A stretch of 64,000 bases of DNA from Candidatus Krumholzibacteriota bacterium. Lineage in GTDB: Bacteria > Krumholzibacteriota > Krumholzibacteriia > Krumholzibacteriales > Krumholzibacteriaceae. Location: contig JAUWCL010000003.1 of the NCBI GenBank assembly GCA_030609325.1, positions 57,286 to 121,285 on the forward strand, written 5' to 3'. How positions within the stretch are numbered: position 1 is the first letter of the stretch; each line of letters opens with the position of its first letter. The notes under the pieces were generated by a model, which ran no database searches, was not told where the DNA came from, and saw nothing but the letters and a program-made list of their open reading frames with translations. Positions 36,888-46,000 of this stretch are shown here, one piece after another. The position numbers and the translations under genes are program-made.

Positions 36888-37270
36888 CCCTGCTCCTCCC
36901 CTTCGGCGTCCTCGCCGGCTTCCTCGCGGTGTATACTGTCGATGATCTCCTCGAGATGCATCGCCCTGTCGAGCGACGAATCGTATATGAAGACGAGTTC
37001 GGGGATGACCCTCAGCCTGAGGTGCTTCTTGACGTGCATCCGCATGTATCCCCTGCTGCTGGCCAGACCTTTCTCCGCTTCGGCCACCCTCTCCGGCTCG
37101 CTCCCGCCGATGAGGTTGAAGTAGATCTTCGCAACGGAATAGTCCCTCGAGACCTCGACGCGCAGGATCGAGACGTTGGTCACCCGCGGGTCCTTGACCT
37201 TCCGCATGAGAAGCGCCGCCACCATCTGGCGTATCGTCTCCTCTATCCTTCCCTTGTTCCTCTCGCTCAT
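36884..37270 (-). CDS. rbfA: Ribosome-binding factor A
   Basis: 30S maturation factor with a KH-like fold. 128 aa from the ATG at 37270. A longer frame to 37330 adds unrelated residues over the spacer. Family pattern: IEETIRQMVAALLMRKVKDP, DYSVAKIYFNLIG and VIPELVFIYDSSLDRAMHLE. The acidic tail (EEAGEDAEGEEQG) is not general in the family. It lies between ylxP and nrnA. Confidence 0.94.
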   Translation of the reverse strand: MSERNKGRIEETIRQMVAALLMRKVKDPRVTNVSILRVEVSRDYSVAKIYFNLIGGSEPERVAEAEKGLASSRGYMRMHVKKHLRLRVIPELVFIYDSSLDRAMHLEEIIDSIHREEAGEDAEGEEQG

Positions 37271-37286
37271 GATGTGTTCCGCCGGA

Positions 37287-37568
37287 TCAGTATGTCTCTC
37301 TCTCGATGTCGACCAGCACCGTCCGGCCATCCTTCTCGATATAGTTGATGACCGCCTGAAGCACCCTGTCCGCTCCCCTCGTATCGGTCGTGACGGTCGC
37401 GACGCCCAGGTCTGTGAGCTGCCACTTGTCCCGGCTGCCGTACTCGCAGAGGGCGACGTTGAACTTGCTCCTCAGCCTGTCCTTCAGGCTTTTCAGAACG
37501 AACCGTTTTCCCTTGAGTGAAGTGCAGCCAGGCAGGTGCAGCCGGACTCTGAGGCAGGCCACGATCAT
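37287..37568 (-). CDS. ylxP: YlxP-like protein (DUF503)
   Basis: 93 aa small protein typical of the nusA-infB-rbfA operon. Motifs are LHLPGCTSLKGKRFVLKSLK then DRLRSKFNVALCEYGSRDKW. Gram-positive YlxP/RbfA neighbours are linked to ribosome maturation, but the biochemical role is not established. It begins 14 nt after infB and is followed 16 nt later by rbfA. Confidence 0.92.
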   Translation of the reverse strand: MIVACLRVRLHLPGCTSLKGKRFVLKSLKDRLRSKFNVALCEYGSRDKWQLTDLGVATVTTDTRGADRVLQAVINYIEKDGRTVLVDIERETY

Positions 37569-37582
37569 GCTGTGCCTCCCGC

Positions 37583-39724
37583 TCAGTCGATCGTCCTGTG
37601 CTTCTCCTCTTCGACGTATGCCTCGATGATGTCACCCTCGACGAAGTCCTCGAAGCCCTCTATCCCGATTCCGCACTCGAACCCCGACTGGACCTCCCTG
37701 GCGTCGTCCTTGAAGCGTTTCAGCGAATTGATCGCCGCCTGGTGAACGACTTCCCCTTCCCTTCTCACGCGGACGAGGGCGTTGCGCCTGATCGTTCCCG
37801 AGGTGACGTAGCATCCAGCGATAGTGCCGGTCTTCGAGACCTTGAAGACCTGTCTCACCTCGGCGTCCCCGAGAGGCGTCTCGATGATCTCCGGCTCGAG
37901 CAGGCCCGACATCGCGGCCTTTATATCGTCTATCGCCTGGTAGATGACCTCGTAGAACCTGACGTCGACGTTCTCGGTCTTGGCGAGTTGCTGCGCCTGC
38001 GGGGTTATCGCGGTGTGAAATCCTATCACCACGGCGTTCGAGGCGGACGCGAGAAGAATATCGCTCTCATTTACCATGCCGACGAGCTTCTGGAGCACAT
38101 TGACCTTCACCTCTTCGGTGTCGAGAGAGGTGAAACTGTCGGTGAGCGCCTCCACCGAGCCGTCCATATCGGCTCTGACGATGAGATTCAGTTCCTTGAC
38201 GCCGCCCTCCTGGATCTGCCTGTAGAGGTCCTCGAGGGTGATCCTGTAGACCGTGCGGCGGTCCTTCTCGCGGGCGAACTGCTGCCGCTTGGTCGCTATC
38301 CCCTTGGCCATCTTCTCTTCCTCGACCTGGTAGAAGGCGTCTCCCGCCTGCGGGATCCCCGTACATCCAAGGATGACGATGGGGGTCGACGGCGGCGCCT
38401 GCTTGATCCTGTTGCCCCGCTCGTTGAACATCGCCCTGACCCTGCCGTGGAAATTGCCGGTGATGAATATGTCGCCCACCTTCAGGGTCCCCTGCTGGAT
38501 GAGGACGCTGCAGACGTTGCCCCTGCCCTCCTCCTTGCGCGCCTCGAGCACCACGCCGCGAACCTCGGCCTCCGGATCGGCCTTCAGCTCCATCATCTCC
38601 GCCTGCAGGAGGATCATCTCGAGCAGTTTGTTTATGTTGGTGCCGTTCTTGGCCGAGATCTCGGCCCCCATTACGTTGCCGCCGTACTCCTCGAGCACGA
38701 GGTTCTGCTGGAGAAGACCCTGCTTTACCTTGTCGAGGTCGGCGTTCGGCAGGTCGATCTTGTTTATCGCGACGATTATCGGGACGTCTGCGGCCCTGGC
38801 ATGGTTGATCGCCTCAATCGTCTGCGGCATCACGCCGTCGTCGGCGGCGGTGATGAGTATGACGATGTCGGTGAGCTGGGCCCCCCTCGAGCGCATCGCG
38901 GTGAACGCCTCGTGACCCGGGGTGTCGATGAACGTGATCTTCCTTCCGACTGCCTCGACTTCGTAGGCTCCGATATGCTGCGTGATCCCGCCCTTTTCGC
39001 CGTCGATGATATTGCTGTTGCGGATGTTGTCGAGAAGCGAGGTCTTGCCATGATCGACGTGACCCATGATCGTAACCACGGGAGAGCGCTCGACCATCCG
39101 CTCGGGGCTGACTTCCTTCTTCCCCGCGAGCATGTCCTGCCCGTAGGCGGAGACGAACATGACGCCGACACCGTACTCCTCGGCAAGCATCTTGATCGTG
39201 TCGGAGTCGAGCCTCTGGTTGATCGAGACCATCAGCCCCAGCGCAAAGCATTTCTGGATGATCTCCGCAGGATCGACGTCGAGCTTTTCTGCAAGGTCCG
39301 CGACGGTAGAGAACTCGGGGAGCTTGATGACGTTCAGGTCTTCCTCGACCTCGGCGACCTCTTCCTTTTCGCGCTTGCGCCTGCGGGATTTCCTCGTGAC
39401 ATCGAGCTTGGCAAGCGTGCGTTTGACGCTCTCCTTGACCGCCTTGTGGTCTGTCTCGGGCTTTTTCGCGGGCTTCCCGGTCCTCTTGCTCTTTGTCCTC
39501 TTCGCGGGCTTGCCCTTGGGCAGCCTCCTGTCCTTCCTCTTGACCTCGCGAGTCGTGGCCGTCTTGATGCGCTTGAAATGCTGCTCAACGAACGTCTCGG
39601 CATTCTCGTCCACGGAGCTCATGTGGCTCTTGACGGTGATGCCCTCCTTCACGAGGATCTTGCGCAGAGCATCACTGGAGATCTCGTATTTGCGGGCAAG
39701 CTGATATACGCGGACTTTCGCCAA
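37583..39724 (-). CDS. infB: Translation initiation factor IF-2
   Basis: GTPase that brings initiator tRNA to the 30S subunit. 713 aa. IF2_N-like helices at both ~1-50 and ~138-190 flank a Lys/Arg-rich linker. G1 GHVDHGKT is at 221-228, followed by GGITQHIG (G2), DTPGHEAF (G3), NKID (G4) and SAK (G5). Domain C2 ends the protein. The start codon is TTG at 39724, with GAGG a few bases upstream. No ylxR or L7Ae-like gene separates it from nusA, as happens in many other phyla. Confidence 0.97.
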   Translation of the reverse strand: MAKVRVYQLARKYEISSDALRKILVKEGITVKSHMSSVDENAETFVEQHFKRIKTATTREVKRKDRRLPKGKPAKRTKSKRTGKPAKKPETDHKAVKESVKRTLAKLDVTRKSRRRKREKEEVAEVEEDLNVIKLPEFSTVADLAEKLDVDPAEIIQKCFALGLMVSINQRLDSDTIKMLAEEYGVGVMFVSAYGQDMLAGKKEVSPERMVERSPVVTIMGHVDHGKTSLLDNIRNSNIIDGEKGGITQHIGAYEVEAVGRKITFIDTPGHEAFTAMRSRGAQLTDIVILITAADDGVMPQTIEAINHARAADVPIIVAINKIDLPNADLDKVKQGLLQQNLVLEEYGGNVMGAEISAKNGTNINKLLEMILLQAEMMELKADPEAEVRGVVLEARKEEGRGNVCSVLIQQGTLKVGDIFITGNFHGRVRAMFNERGNRIKQAPPSTPIVILGCTGIPQAGDAFYQVEEEKMAKGIATKRQQFAREKDRRTVYRITLEDLYRQIQEGGVKELNLIVRADMDGSVEALTDSFTSLDTEEVKVNVLQKLVGMVNESDILLASASNAVVIGFHTAITPQAQQLAKTENVDVRFYEVIYQAIDDIKAAMSGLLEPEIIETPLGDAEVRQVFKVSKTGTIAGCYVTSGTIRRNALVRVRREGEVVHQAAINSLKRFKDDAREVQSGFECGIGIEGFEDFVEGDIIEAYVEEEKHRTID

Positions 39725-39750
39725 AGGACCTCAACTCCCTTCGAACACCC

Positions 39751-41343
39751 TTATTCTTCTTTTTTGCCGGGACCGGTATCCTCGCCGCCCGGCTCTCCGG
39801 TCTCTGTATCTTCAGAGGGCTCTTCCCGCTCCTCCTCAGTTTCTTCTCCTGCGTCTTCGGCAGCGTTCTCCTCGACGCCATCCCCGACCTCTTCTTCATC
39901 CTCGCCGCCGGTCTCCTCCTCCTCGTCCGCCTCCTCGTCACCGGACCCGGCCAGGTCTCCGAACAGCTCCTCCTCGGTGAGCTTGACTTCTTCTTCCTTT
40001 TTTTCGACCTCGGGAGCGAGGGCAGTCTCGTCGAAGAGCTCCTCGGTGGTAACCTCTTCGGCCTTCTCCTTCTCGAGGAGTTCCTTGAGCGCCTTGTTCA
40101 GCTCGTCCATCGTCTCGAGCGCGCTCTCCTTGAGCTTCTCCGCCGTCTTCGGGCCGATGCCCTCGATGTCGAGCAGCTCGTTGAACGTGGTCTTGTACAG
40201 CTTTTGAACGGTGAGGATGCCGATACCTTTCATCTTCGCCGCGATCTTCGGTGTCACCCCGACCATGTCGGAGATATCCATCTGGAGCTTCTGCTCGAGC
40301 TTGTCCTTGCGCTCGACGTCCCTGACGTTCGCCAGGTCGATCTTCCAGCCGGTGAGTTTCGATGCAAGACGGACATTCTGCCCCTCCTTGCCGATGGCAA
40401 GCGAAAGCTGGTCCTCCTCGACGATGGCGAGGACATCCTCCTCGGCCTCGTTGAACCTCAGCGCCGATACCTTCGCCGGCGCGAGCGCCCTCGACACGAA
40501 CTCGCTGGAGCTCTCGCTCCAGCTGACGATATCTATCTTCTCGCCGTGAAGCTCATTCACGACAGCCTGTACGCGCGATCCTTTCATTCCGACGCAGGAA
40601 CCGACGGCATCGACCTTCTCGTTTCTCGAGTGGACCGCGATCTTCGAGCGTCCGCCCGGCTCGCGGGCAATCTTCTTTATCTCGACGTCGCCGTCGAATA
40701 TCTCGGGGACTTCCTGCTCGAACAGTTTCTGGAGAAAATGGTTGCTCGTCCGGGAGAGGATGATCAGGGGGCCCTTCGCCTCCTTGTCGACCTCGATGAT
40801 GACGGCGCGGATCGTATCGCCCTGGTTGTAGCGCTCCTTGCGGATCTGCTCGCGGTTGGGCAGGTACGCCTCGGCCCTGCCCAGGTTGACAAGGATATTG
40901 CCCCTGTCCACCTGGCGGACCGTGCCGGAGGCGATGACTCCGATCTTGTCCTTGTAATCCTCGTAGACCCTCTCCCTCTCCGCCTCCCTGACCTTCTGCA
41001 TCAGGACCTGCTTGGCCGTCTGAACGGCGTTGCGACCGAACTCCTCGAGGGGAAGCATCAGCTTGATCTCGGACCCGACCTTGGCCTCGTCGTCCATCTC
41101 GCGGGCGCTCTTGAGGCCTATCTCGGTGTCGGGTTCCTCCACCTTCTTGACGACCTTGTATATGCGGTATACCTCAAGCATGCCCTTCGTGTCATCCAGC
41201 TCGACCTCTATCTCCGCTTCCTGCCCGAACTTCCGCTTGGCCGCCGAAATGAGACTCGTCTTGATAGTGTCGATAAGAGTGGCCTTGTCGACCCTCTTGA
41301 CCCTGATTATCTGCGCAAATGCTTCCAGAAATCCTGCGTTCAT
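39751..41343 (-). CDS. nusA: Transcription termination/antitermination protein NusA
   Basis: 530 aa from the ATG at 41343, with GGGGAG upstream (a start at 41370 would add nine unrelated residues). The N-terminal domain (residues ~1-125) is followed by the S1 domain (GVIASGTVRQVDRGNILVNL), two KH domains (VGMKGSRVQAVVNELHGEKI; AIGKEGQNVRLASKLTGWKI) and a helix-hairpin-helix segment (LLDIEGIGPKTAEKLKESAL). The last ~110 residues form an unusually long acidic tail of Glu/Asp runs. It regulates RNA polymerase pausing and, in E. coli, its own operon. Confidence 0.97.
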   Translation of the reverse strand: MNAGFLEAFAQIIRVKRVDKATLIDTIKTSLISAAKRKFGQEAEIEVELDDTKGMLEVYRIYKVVKKVEEPDTEIGLKSAREMDDEAKVGSEIKLMLPLEEFGRNAVQTAKQVLMQKVREAERERVYEDYKDKIGVIASGTVRQVDRGNILVNLGRAEAYLPNREQIRKERYNQGDTIRAVIIEVDKEAKGPLIILSRTSNHFLQKLFEQEVPEIFDGDVEIKKIAREPGGRSKIAVHSRNEKVDAVGSCVGMKGSRVQAVVNELHGEKIDIVSWSESSSEFVSRALAPAKVSALRFNEAEEDVLAIVEEDQLSLAIGKEGQNVRLASKLTGWKIDLANVRDVERKDKLEQKLQMDISDMVGVTPKIAAKMKGIGILTVQKLYKTTFNELLDIEGIGPKTAEKLKESALETMDELNKALKELLEKEKAEEVTTEELFDETALAPEVEKKEEEVKLTEEELFGDLAGSGDEEADEEEETGGEDEEEVGDGVEENAAEDAGEETEEEREEPSEDTETGEPGGEDTGPGKKEE

Positions 41344-41398
41344 TCCTGACGCTCCCCTCAAACCGTGCAAAGTATTCTAGTCTACGCACGTTGAAGTG

Positions 41399-41923
41399 TC
41401 AAAATCTTTTCCTCTGGCGGCCTTTCCCGGTTTGCTTCCTGCCGCGCCCCTTCGTTCCGCCTATGTCCCAGTTCTCCCCGTGAAGGTTCGCCTTGATGAT
41501 CCTGTCGAACCCGATGGCCAGCTCTTCGCCGGCGGAGACTATCACAACGGAACGGTCCTCGACCTTCGCGATCTCCCCGATGACCGTATTCTTCTCTCCG
41601 GCGTCTCCCGAGTATTCCACCCTGGCGCCGTGCCCGGTGAACTTCTCAAAGTGCGCCGGCTTCACCAGCGGCCTGTTGATGCCGGGAGACGAGACCTCCA
41701 GGTTGTACGACCCCTGGATCAGTTCCTCGCCCTCCAGCACGAACCCGACCGCTTTCGATACCTTGACGCAGTCGTCGACCGACACGTTCCCTCCGGGCCT
41801 GTCAATGAGTATCCGCAGGACCCGCCTGCGGCCCCTCGAGGTCAGATCGAGCTTCACGAGCTCGCAGCCGAGGAGATCGACCTCGTTCTCCACTGTGGAA
41901 GATAGCCGTTCGTCTGGGATCAT
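41399..41923 (-). CDS. rimP: Ribosome maturation factor RimP
   Basis: First gene of the translation block. 174 aa from the ATG at 41923, which keeps the coding region clear of the stem-loop at 41977-41993. The frame is open to 41995 and would then run through that hairpin. Motifs are ENEVDLLGCELVKLDLTSRG, RILIDRPGGNVSVDDCVKVS and YNLEVSSPGINRPL. The basic tail (KGRGRKQTGKGRQRKRF) probably contacts rRNA. Confidence 0.93.
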   Translation of the reverse strand: MIPDERLSSTVENEVDLLGCELVKLDLTSRGRRRVLRILIDRPGGNVSVDDCVKVSKAVGFVLEGEELIQGSYNLEVSSPGINRPLVKPAHFEKFTGHGARVEYSGDAGEKNTVIGEIAKVEDRSVVIVSAGEELAIGFDRIIKANLHGENWDIGGTKGRGRKQTGKGRQRKRF

Positions 41924-41965
41924 CGGTCGCCGCCCCAACGCCTCCGAACGCCGAAACGCCGGATA

Positions 41966-41993
41966 TAAAAGAAAACGGGGCGCCCACCGCCCC
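41966..41993 (-). terminator. Rho-independent terminator or attenuator before rimP-nusA
   Basis: On the minus strand, a 6-bp G+C stem GGGGCG/CGCCCC (41977-41993) with a 5-nt loop is followed directly by GTTTTCTTTT. It would end the sprA-cyclase transcript. It lies only about 45 nt before the rimP ATG, so if a promoter lies just upstream it would act as an attenuator of the nusA operon. Confidence 0.75.
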
Positions 41994-42075
41994 ATTCATA
42001 CCGTCGATATATAAGTATCCAAAGAAAACGGATAAATCAAGTACTTTTTAAGGAGAGGGCGTGCGGCCGGCTCTT

Positions 42076-43011
42076 TTACTGCCGCCAGATATAGTGCAGC
42101 AGCACCTTCCCGACCACCTTGAGCGACCCGGGCGAGCACTTGTCGGGAGTGTCCTCGAGGGTGTGCCAGTATTCGTAGTCGAAATCGATCAGGTCTACGG
42201 CGTTGATGCCGGCCTGTATCAGGGGGAGATGGTCGTCGATTATCGCGATCGTCTTTTCCCGGCGGAACTGCTCGAAACCGAGCTCCCCGGCGATGTCGAA
42301 CAGCTCGCCGAGCAGCGCGGGCGAGGCGGCCCTCGAGTATCCCTCCATCATGATCTCGAGGTCCCTGTCGCCGATCATGTCGATCACAATCGCCGCCAAC
42401 GGCCTGTATCCCCTCAGGCGTTTCGCAAAGTGCGCCGACCCGAGGCAGTAGTCTATCGGCACCCCTTCCCTGCCATAGTCCTCCCCGTCGAATAGGACTA
42501 TGTCGACACCCACAGGCGGTTCACTCCGCCCCAGCAGCCTCGCTATCTCGAGCAGTACGGCGACACCGCTCGCCCCGTCGTTGGCGCCGTGGATGGGCTT
42601 GTCGCGGTTCGACGGATCGGGATCCCGGTCGGCGTACGGCCTCGTATCGTAATGCGCGGCGAGCATGACGCGTTTCGACGCCCCCCTGTTGTAATTGCCG
42701 ATGATGTTTATAAGGTGCAGCGTGTCGCCGGTGGTCAGCACCGCGTCGAACGGCTGAAGGGAGACGTTCGCTCCGAAGTCCTGGAGCTTGCCCGTCAGGT
42801 ATCTCTGCAGTTCCCTGTGCTCGGGAGATCCGGGGTAGCGGAATCCGATATCGACCTGTTCTTCGAGAAATGTGAAGGCCGACCGGCTGTCAAACTCGGG
42901 CACGCCGCCGGAGCCGCAGCCGGTGAGGGCGGCGAGTACGGCCGCGGTGAGGACCGGAACTGCCGCCGCTATCCGCCGGCCCGTCCTAGAACTTGAATTC
43001 CGCACTTGCAT
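42076..43011 (-). CDS. M28-family lipoprotein resembling glutaminyl-peptide cyclotransferase
   Basis: 311 aa with a canonical lipobox (LTGC, Cys32). Zinc ligands of the M28 fold are H120 in AAHYDTRP, D145 in GANDGASG, E177 in FDGEDYG, an Asp in VIDMIGD and a late His in YWHTLEDTPD. The segment YCLGSAHFAKRL and the end YWHTLEDTPD resemble glutaminyl cyclases (LYGSRHxA and FWHTxxD) more than aminopeptidases. Such enzymes convert N-terminal Gln to pyroglutamate. The start overlaps the end of sprA by 26 nt, so it is co-expressed with the secretion translocon. An aminopeptidase role cannot be excluded. Confidence 0.85.
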   Translation of the reverse strand: MQVRNSSSRTGRRIAAAVPVLTAAVLAALTGCGSGGVPEFDSRSAFTFLEEQVDIGFRYPGSPEHRELQRYLTGKLQDFGANVSLQPFDAVLTTGDTLHLINIIGNYNRGASKRVMLAAHYDTRPYADRDPDPSNRDKPIHGANDGASGVAVLLEIARLLGRSEPPVGVDIVLFDGEDYGREGVPIDYCLGSAHFAKRLRGYRPLAAIVIDMIGDRDLEIMMEGYSRAASPALLGELFDIAGELGFEQFRREKTIAIIDDHLPLIQAGINAVDLIDFDYEYWHTLEDTPDKCSPGSLKVVGKVLLHYIWRQ

Positions 43012-46000
43012 GCAGACCGACCTCGTGGTTGATGTACCCGAACCTGCCGCCGGCCATCCTCTTGTAACTGGCCGTCAGGTTTCCCGAAATGTTCCGGCTG
43101 AACGTATAGGCGAACCTCGGAGCGACCGTTATCACGGTCGACGCCGGAAGATTGTAACTCTCCGTCGAAGTGTACCCCAGGTTCAGCACGGTGGTCAAAC
43201 TACTTTCGAACTTGATCTTCTTGCCTCTCAGGCCCGGGATGGACAGCCCTATGCCCTTCGATCCCTTTATGTCGTACCGCAGCTCAAGGTTTGTCGACCA
43301 CGACTGGTCCCAGATCTCCTGCTTCTTCTCGATCTTCGTCTGCCTGCTGTAGGAGAATGAGAGGTTTGTCGACAGGGTGTTCTTCCATGTAAGGCTCCAG
43401 TTGGGGCTCAGGGCGTAATCCTGCCTGTCGGCATTGAGGCTCTTCGACGTCTTCCTTATGAAGTTGACCGTGAAGCTGCTGCTCCTTACCAGCCCCTTCA
43501 GCGGCCCCCAGTTCTCGAGGCCTTTCCAGTTCAGGGCGATGTCGGGCCAGGTCATGTCCTCTGTCTTTGTCAGCCTGCTGTCGGCCTCCTCGGCCCTCTT
43601 CGCCATATTGAAACGTATGTCGGCCGAGAGGCTGGACGTCAGGTCGAGCCCCGATCTGAGGTCGAGTGTGATCCTCTTCGACGCCCGGTATGGTTCGTTC
43701 TCCGGTGCGCAGTCCGCCTTATCGCAGGAGGAACCGATCGCGCCCGATCCGCGGTCGAATCCGAAACGGTACATCCAGTCGGCCCTCTCGTACAGGCGCT
43801 GGTAACTACTTCTGTCGTCGATCCGGATCGAGCTCTTGATCGGCTCGATTTTCCCTATGAATCTCATGGTCATCTTCACGAGCCGCCAGGAATCGCCCCT
43901 CTTCTTCGCAACGGTATCAGCCTCGGCGATCTTTTCTTCCTCCGGCTTCGGCTGCTCCAGCCCGTAGACGCCCGACCGCGGCTTCCTCACCATGAGGTCG
44001 GAGAAGGCGCCTTTCTTCTCCTTCCGGTCGCCGGTATCCTGTCCGGCAGGCTGCTGTCCGGGCGCCGGCGGCTTCGCCGCGTCCTTGTCCTTGTCGAGTT
44101 CGAGACCGGACGGCGTGCCGCCCTGCGTCGGCTTGAGCCTGTCCTCGAGTAACTTCTGAAAATCCTCTTTCTTCCTGGCGAGCGAGGCACCGGAAGATCC
44201 CGGAACGGCCGTGGTCCCTTCATGCTCGCCGAGCACCCTGATCCACTTACCGAAATCGATCGCGTATCCGCCGATATCGAAATCGAAGACGATGTTTATC
44301 TTCCTCTCGTTGCTGACATTCCTCGTATCCTCGGGATCGCCGGTCTTTCTCACGCTGGGATTGAGATTCTCGCCGTACCGCGAGGTATACTCGAGCCTCG
44401 GATTGAACTGCGAGAGCAGCCATACGTATCCGCGCGGCTGATACTGCATCTCGAAGTTCTGCCTGTAGTCGTAGAGCTTTCCGACGGGCATTCCGTAAAA
44501 CTCGCGGTAGTTCATCATGTTCCGCTTTTCGCTCCTGCGGAAGTTGATCCTCACCGATTCGAGCGGATCGTAGCTCATCGACATCTCATTGTTCCAGCCG
44601 TGCGAGAATCCGGTCGGGTTCTTTACATACTGATCGCCGCTGTGCGAGTATGTATTCTTTAGAGATTTCGAGCCGGACGCGTTCACGGTGAAGCTGGTGA
44701 GCCAGTACCTCAGCTCCGCTCCCTTGAGAAGCTTCAGTTTCCGGTCCTTGCTGAACTGGATCTGGTAGTTCGTGTTCCAGCTATACGACCACGATGTGTC
44801 GATCGCGGTCGGAGACATAATCTGGCTCTTCGAGTAGCTCGCGCCCGCCTTGAGGTTGTCGAACACGTGCTTCATGACCGGATTCCTGGAGCCGCGCCTG
44901 TTGAGTGAGACGCTGTATGTATAGCTGTTTCTTGTCGTCTTCTGCTTGTTTCTGACCGACTCGTCGATTATCTCGACATCGCTCTGTGTCAGATACTTCG
45001 GTTTCGACTGGGACTTGCTGTACCTCGCCGTGACAGGGATGTTGAAGCCGAGGGTCGGGATGAAATGGCTGACCTCGGTCTTGCCCGACAGCGCGAGGTT
45101 GTCGCTCGTCGTACCGCTGCCCTTCTTCTGCTTGAGGGACCTGAACTCTGGCCCGGTCCTCTGGTAGCTCGCGTTGAACGACAGGATATTGGCGAAGTTT
45201 GCCGAAACACTGAGCCTCTCGGCGTGGTCTATGTCTTTGCGCACGCATCCGAGCGCGACGTCGTTGAACCACAGCGCTCCACGGTCGATGCGTCTTCCAA
45301 TATCGTTCCTGATGCCTGCGAAGAGATATCTCACCCTGAACAGGGTCGGATCGCCGCGGAGCCTCGCCGTGTACTTCTTCGACGGATCCCTCGTATCGGT
45401 GATCTCCTTCTCGATGATCTCCCCCGGGACGGCATCTATCTTCATGTTGGTCAGGTCGCTCATCAGGACGTTGATCCACTGCCATCTGTTCGCCTGCCCC
45501 TCGTGGAGGGAGACAGCCACCTCGTAATAGTTGAGGCTGTCATACGCGATCTGCAGGTAGAACTCCATTCCATCGGTCACGCCGCTGACCAGCTCGTCGT
45601 CCGGGTGGATGAAGAACTGGACCTCCCTGTACTGATTGAAATCCATCCCCTGCCCGAAGAACCGCTTCATCGACTTGAACGAATACCCCGTCTCGAAGTT
45701 CTCGACGGCGTAAAGGAGCGACTGTTCGCGGTTTTCTATCCCCTCTTCCACATCGGGTGGATACGGCGTCTCGTATATCGAGGGATTGTCCTTGTTGTTG
45801 ATCGTCCCGAGATTGACCTTCATCCCGCCGATCGTGTCCCCCAAAACCGGTTTCTCGTTGTCGGCAAGGTCCCTGATATGGTTGAACTCCCACCTGCTGC
45901 CGACGAACTTGATCCCGGTGATCTCGACCATATGCTCCGCGGGCCGATCCGTCTGCGTGATCGCCTGTACCTGGTCAATGTTCTCCACCCAGATCTTCAT

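Noticed and set aside
37598..40207. 869-codon plus-strand open frame opposite infB and nusA
   Set aside because: It mirrors infB and part of nusA on the other strand. GC-rich codons keep antisense frames open; its protein has no domain pattern.
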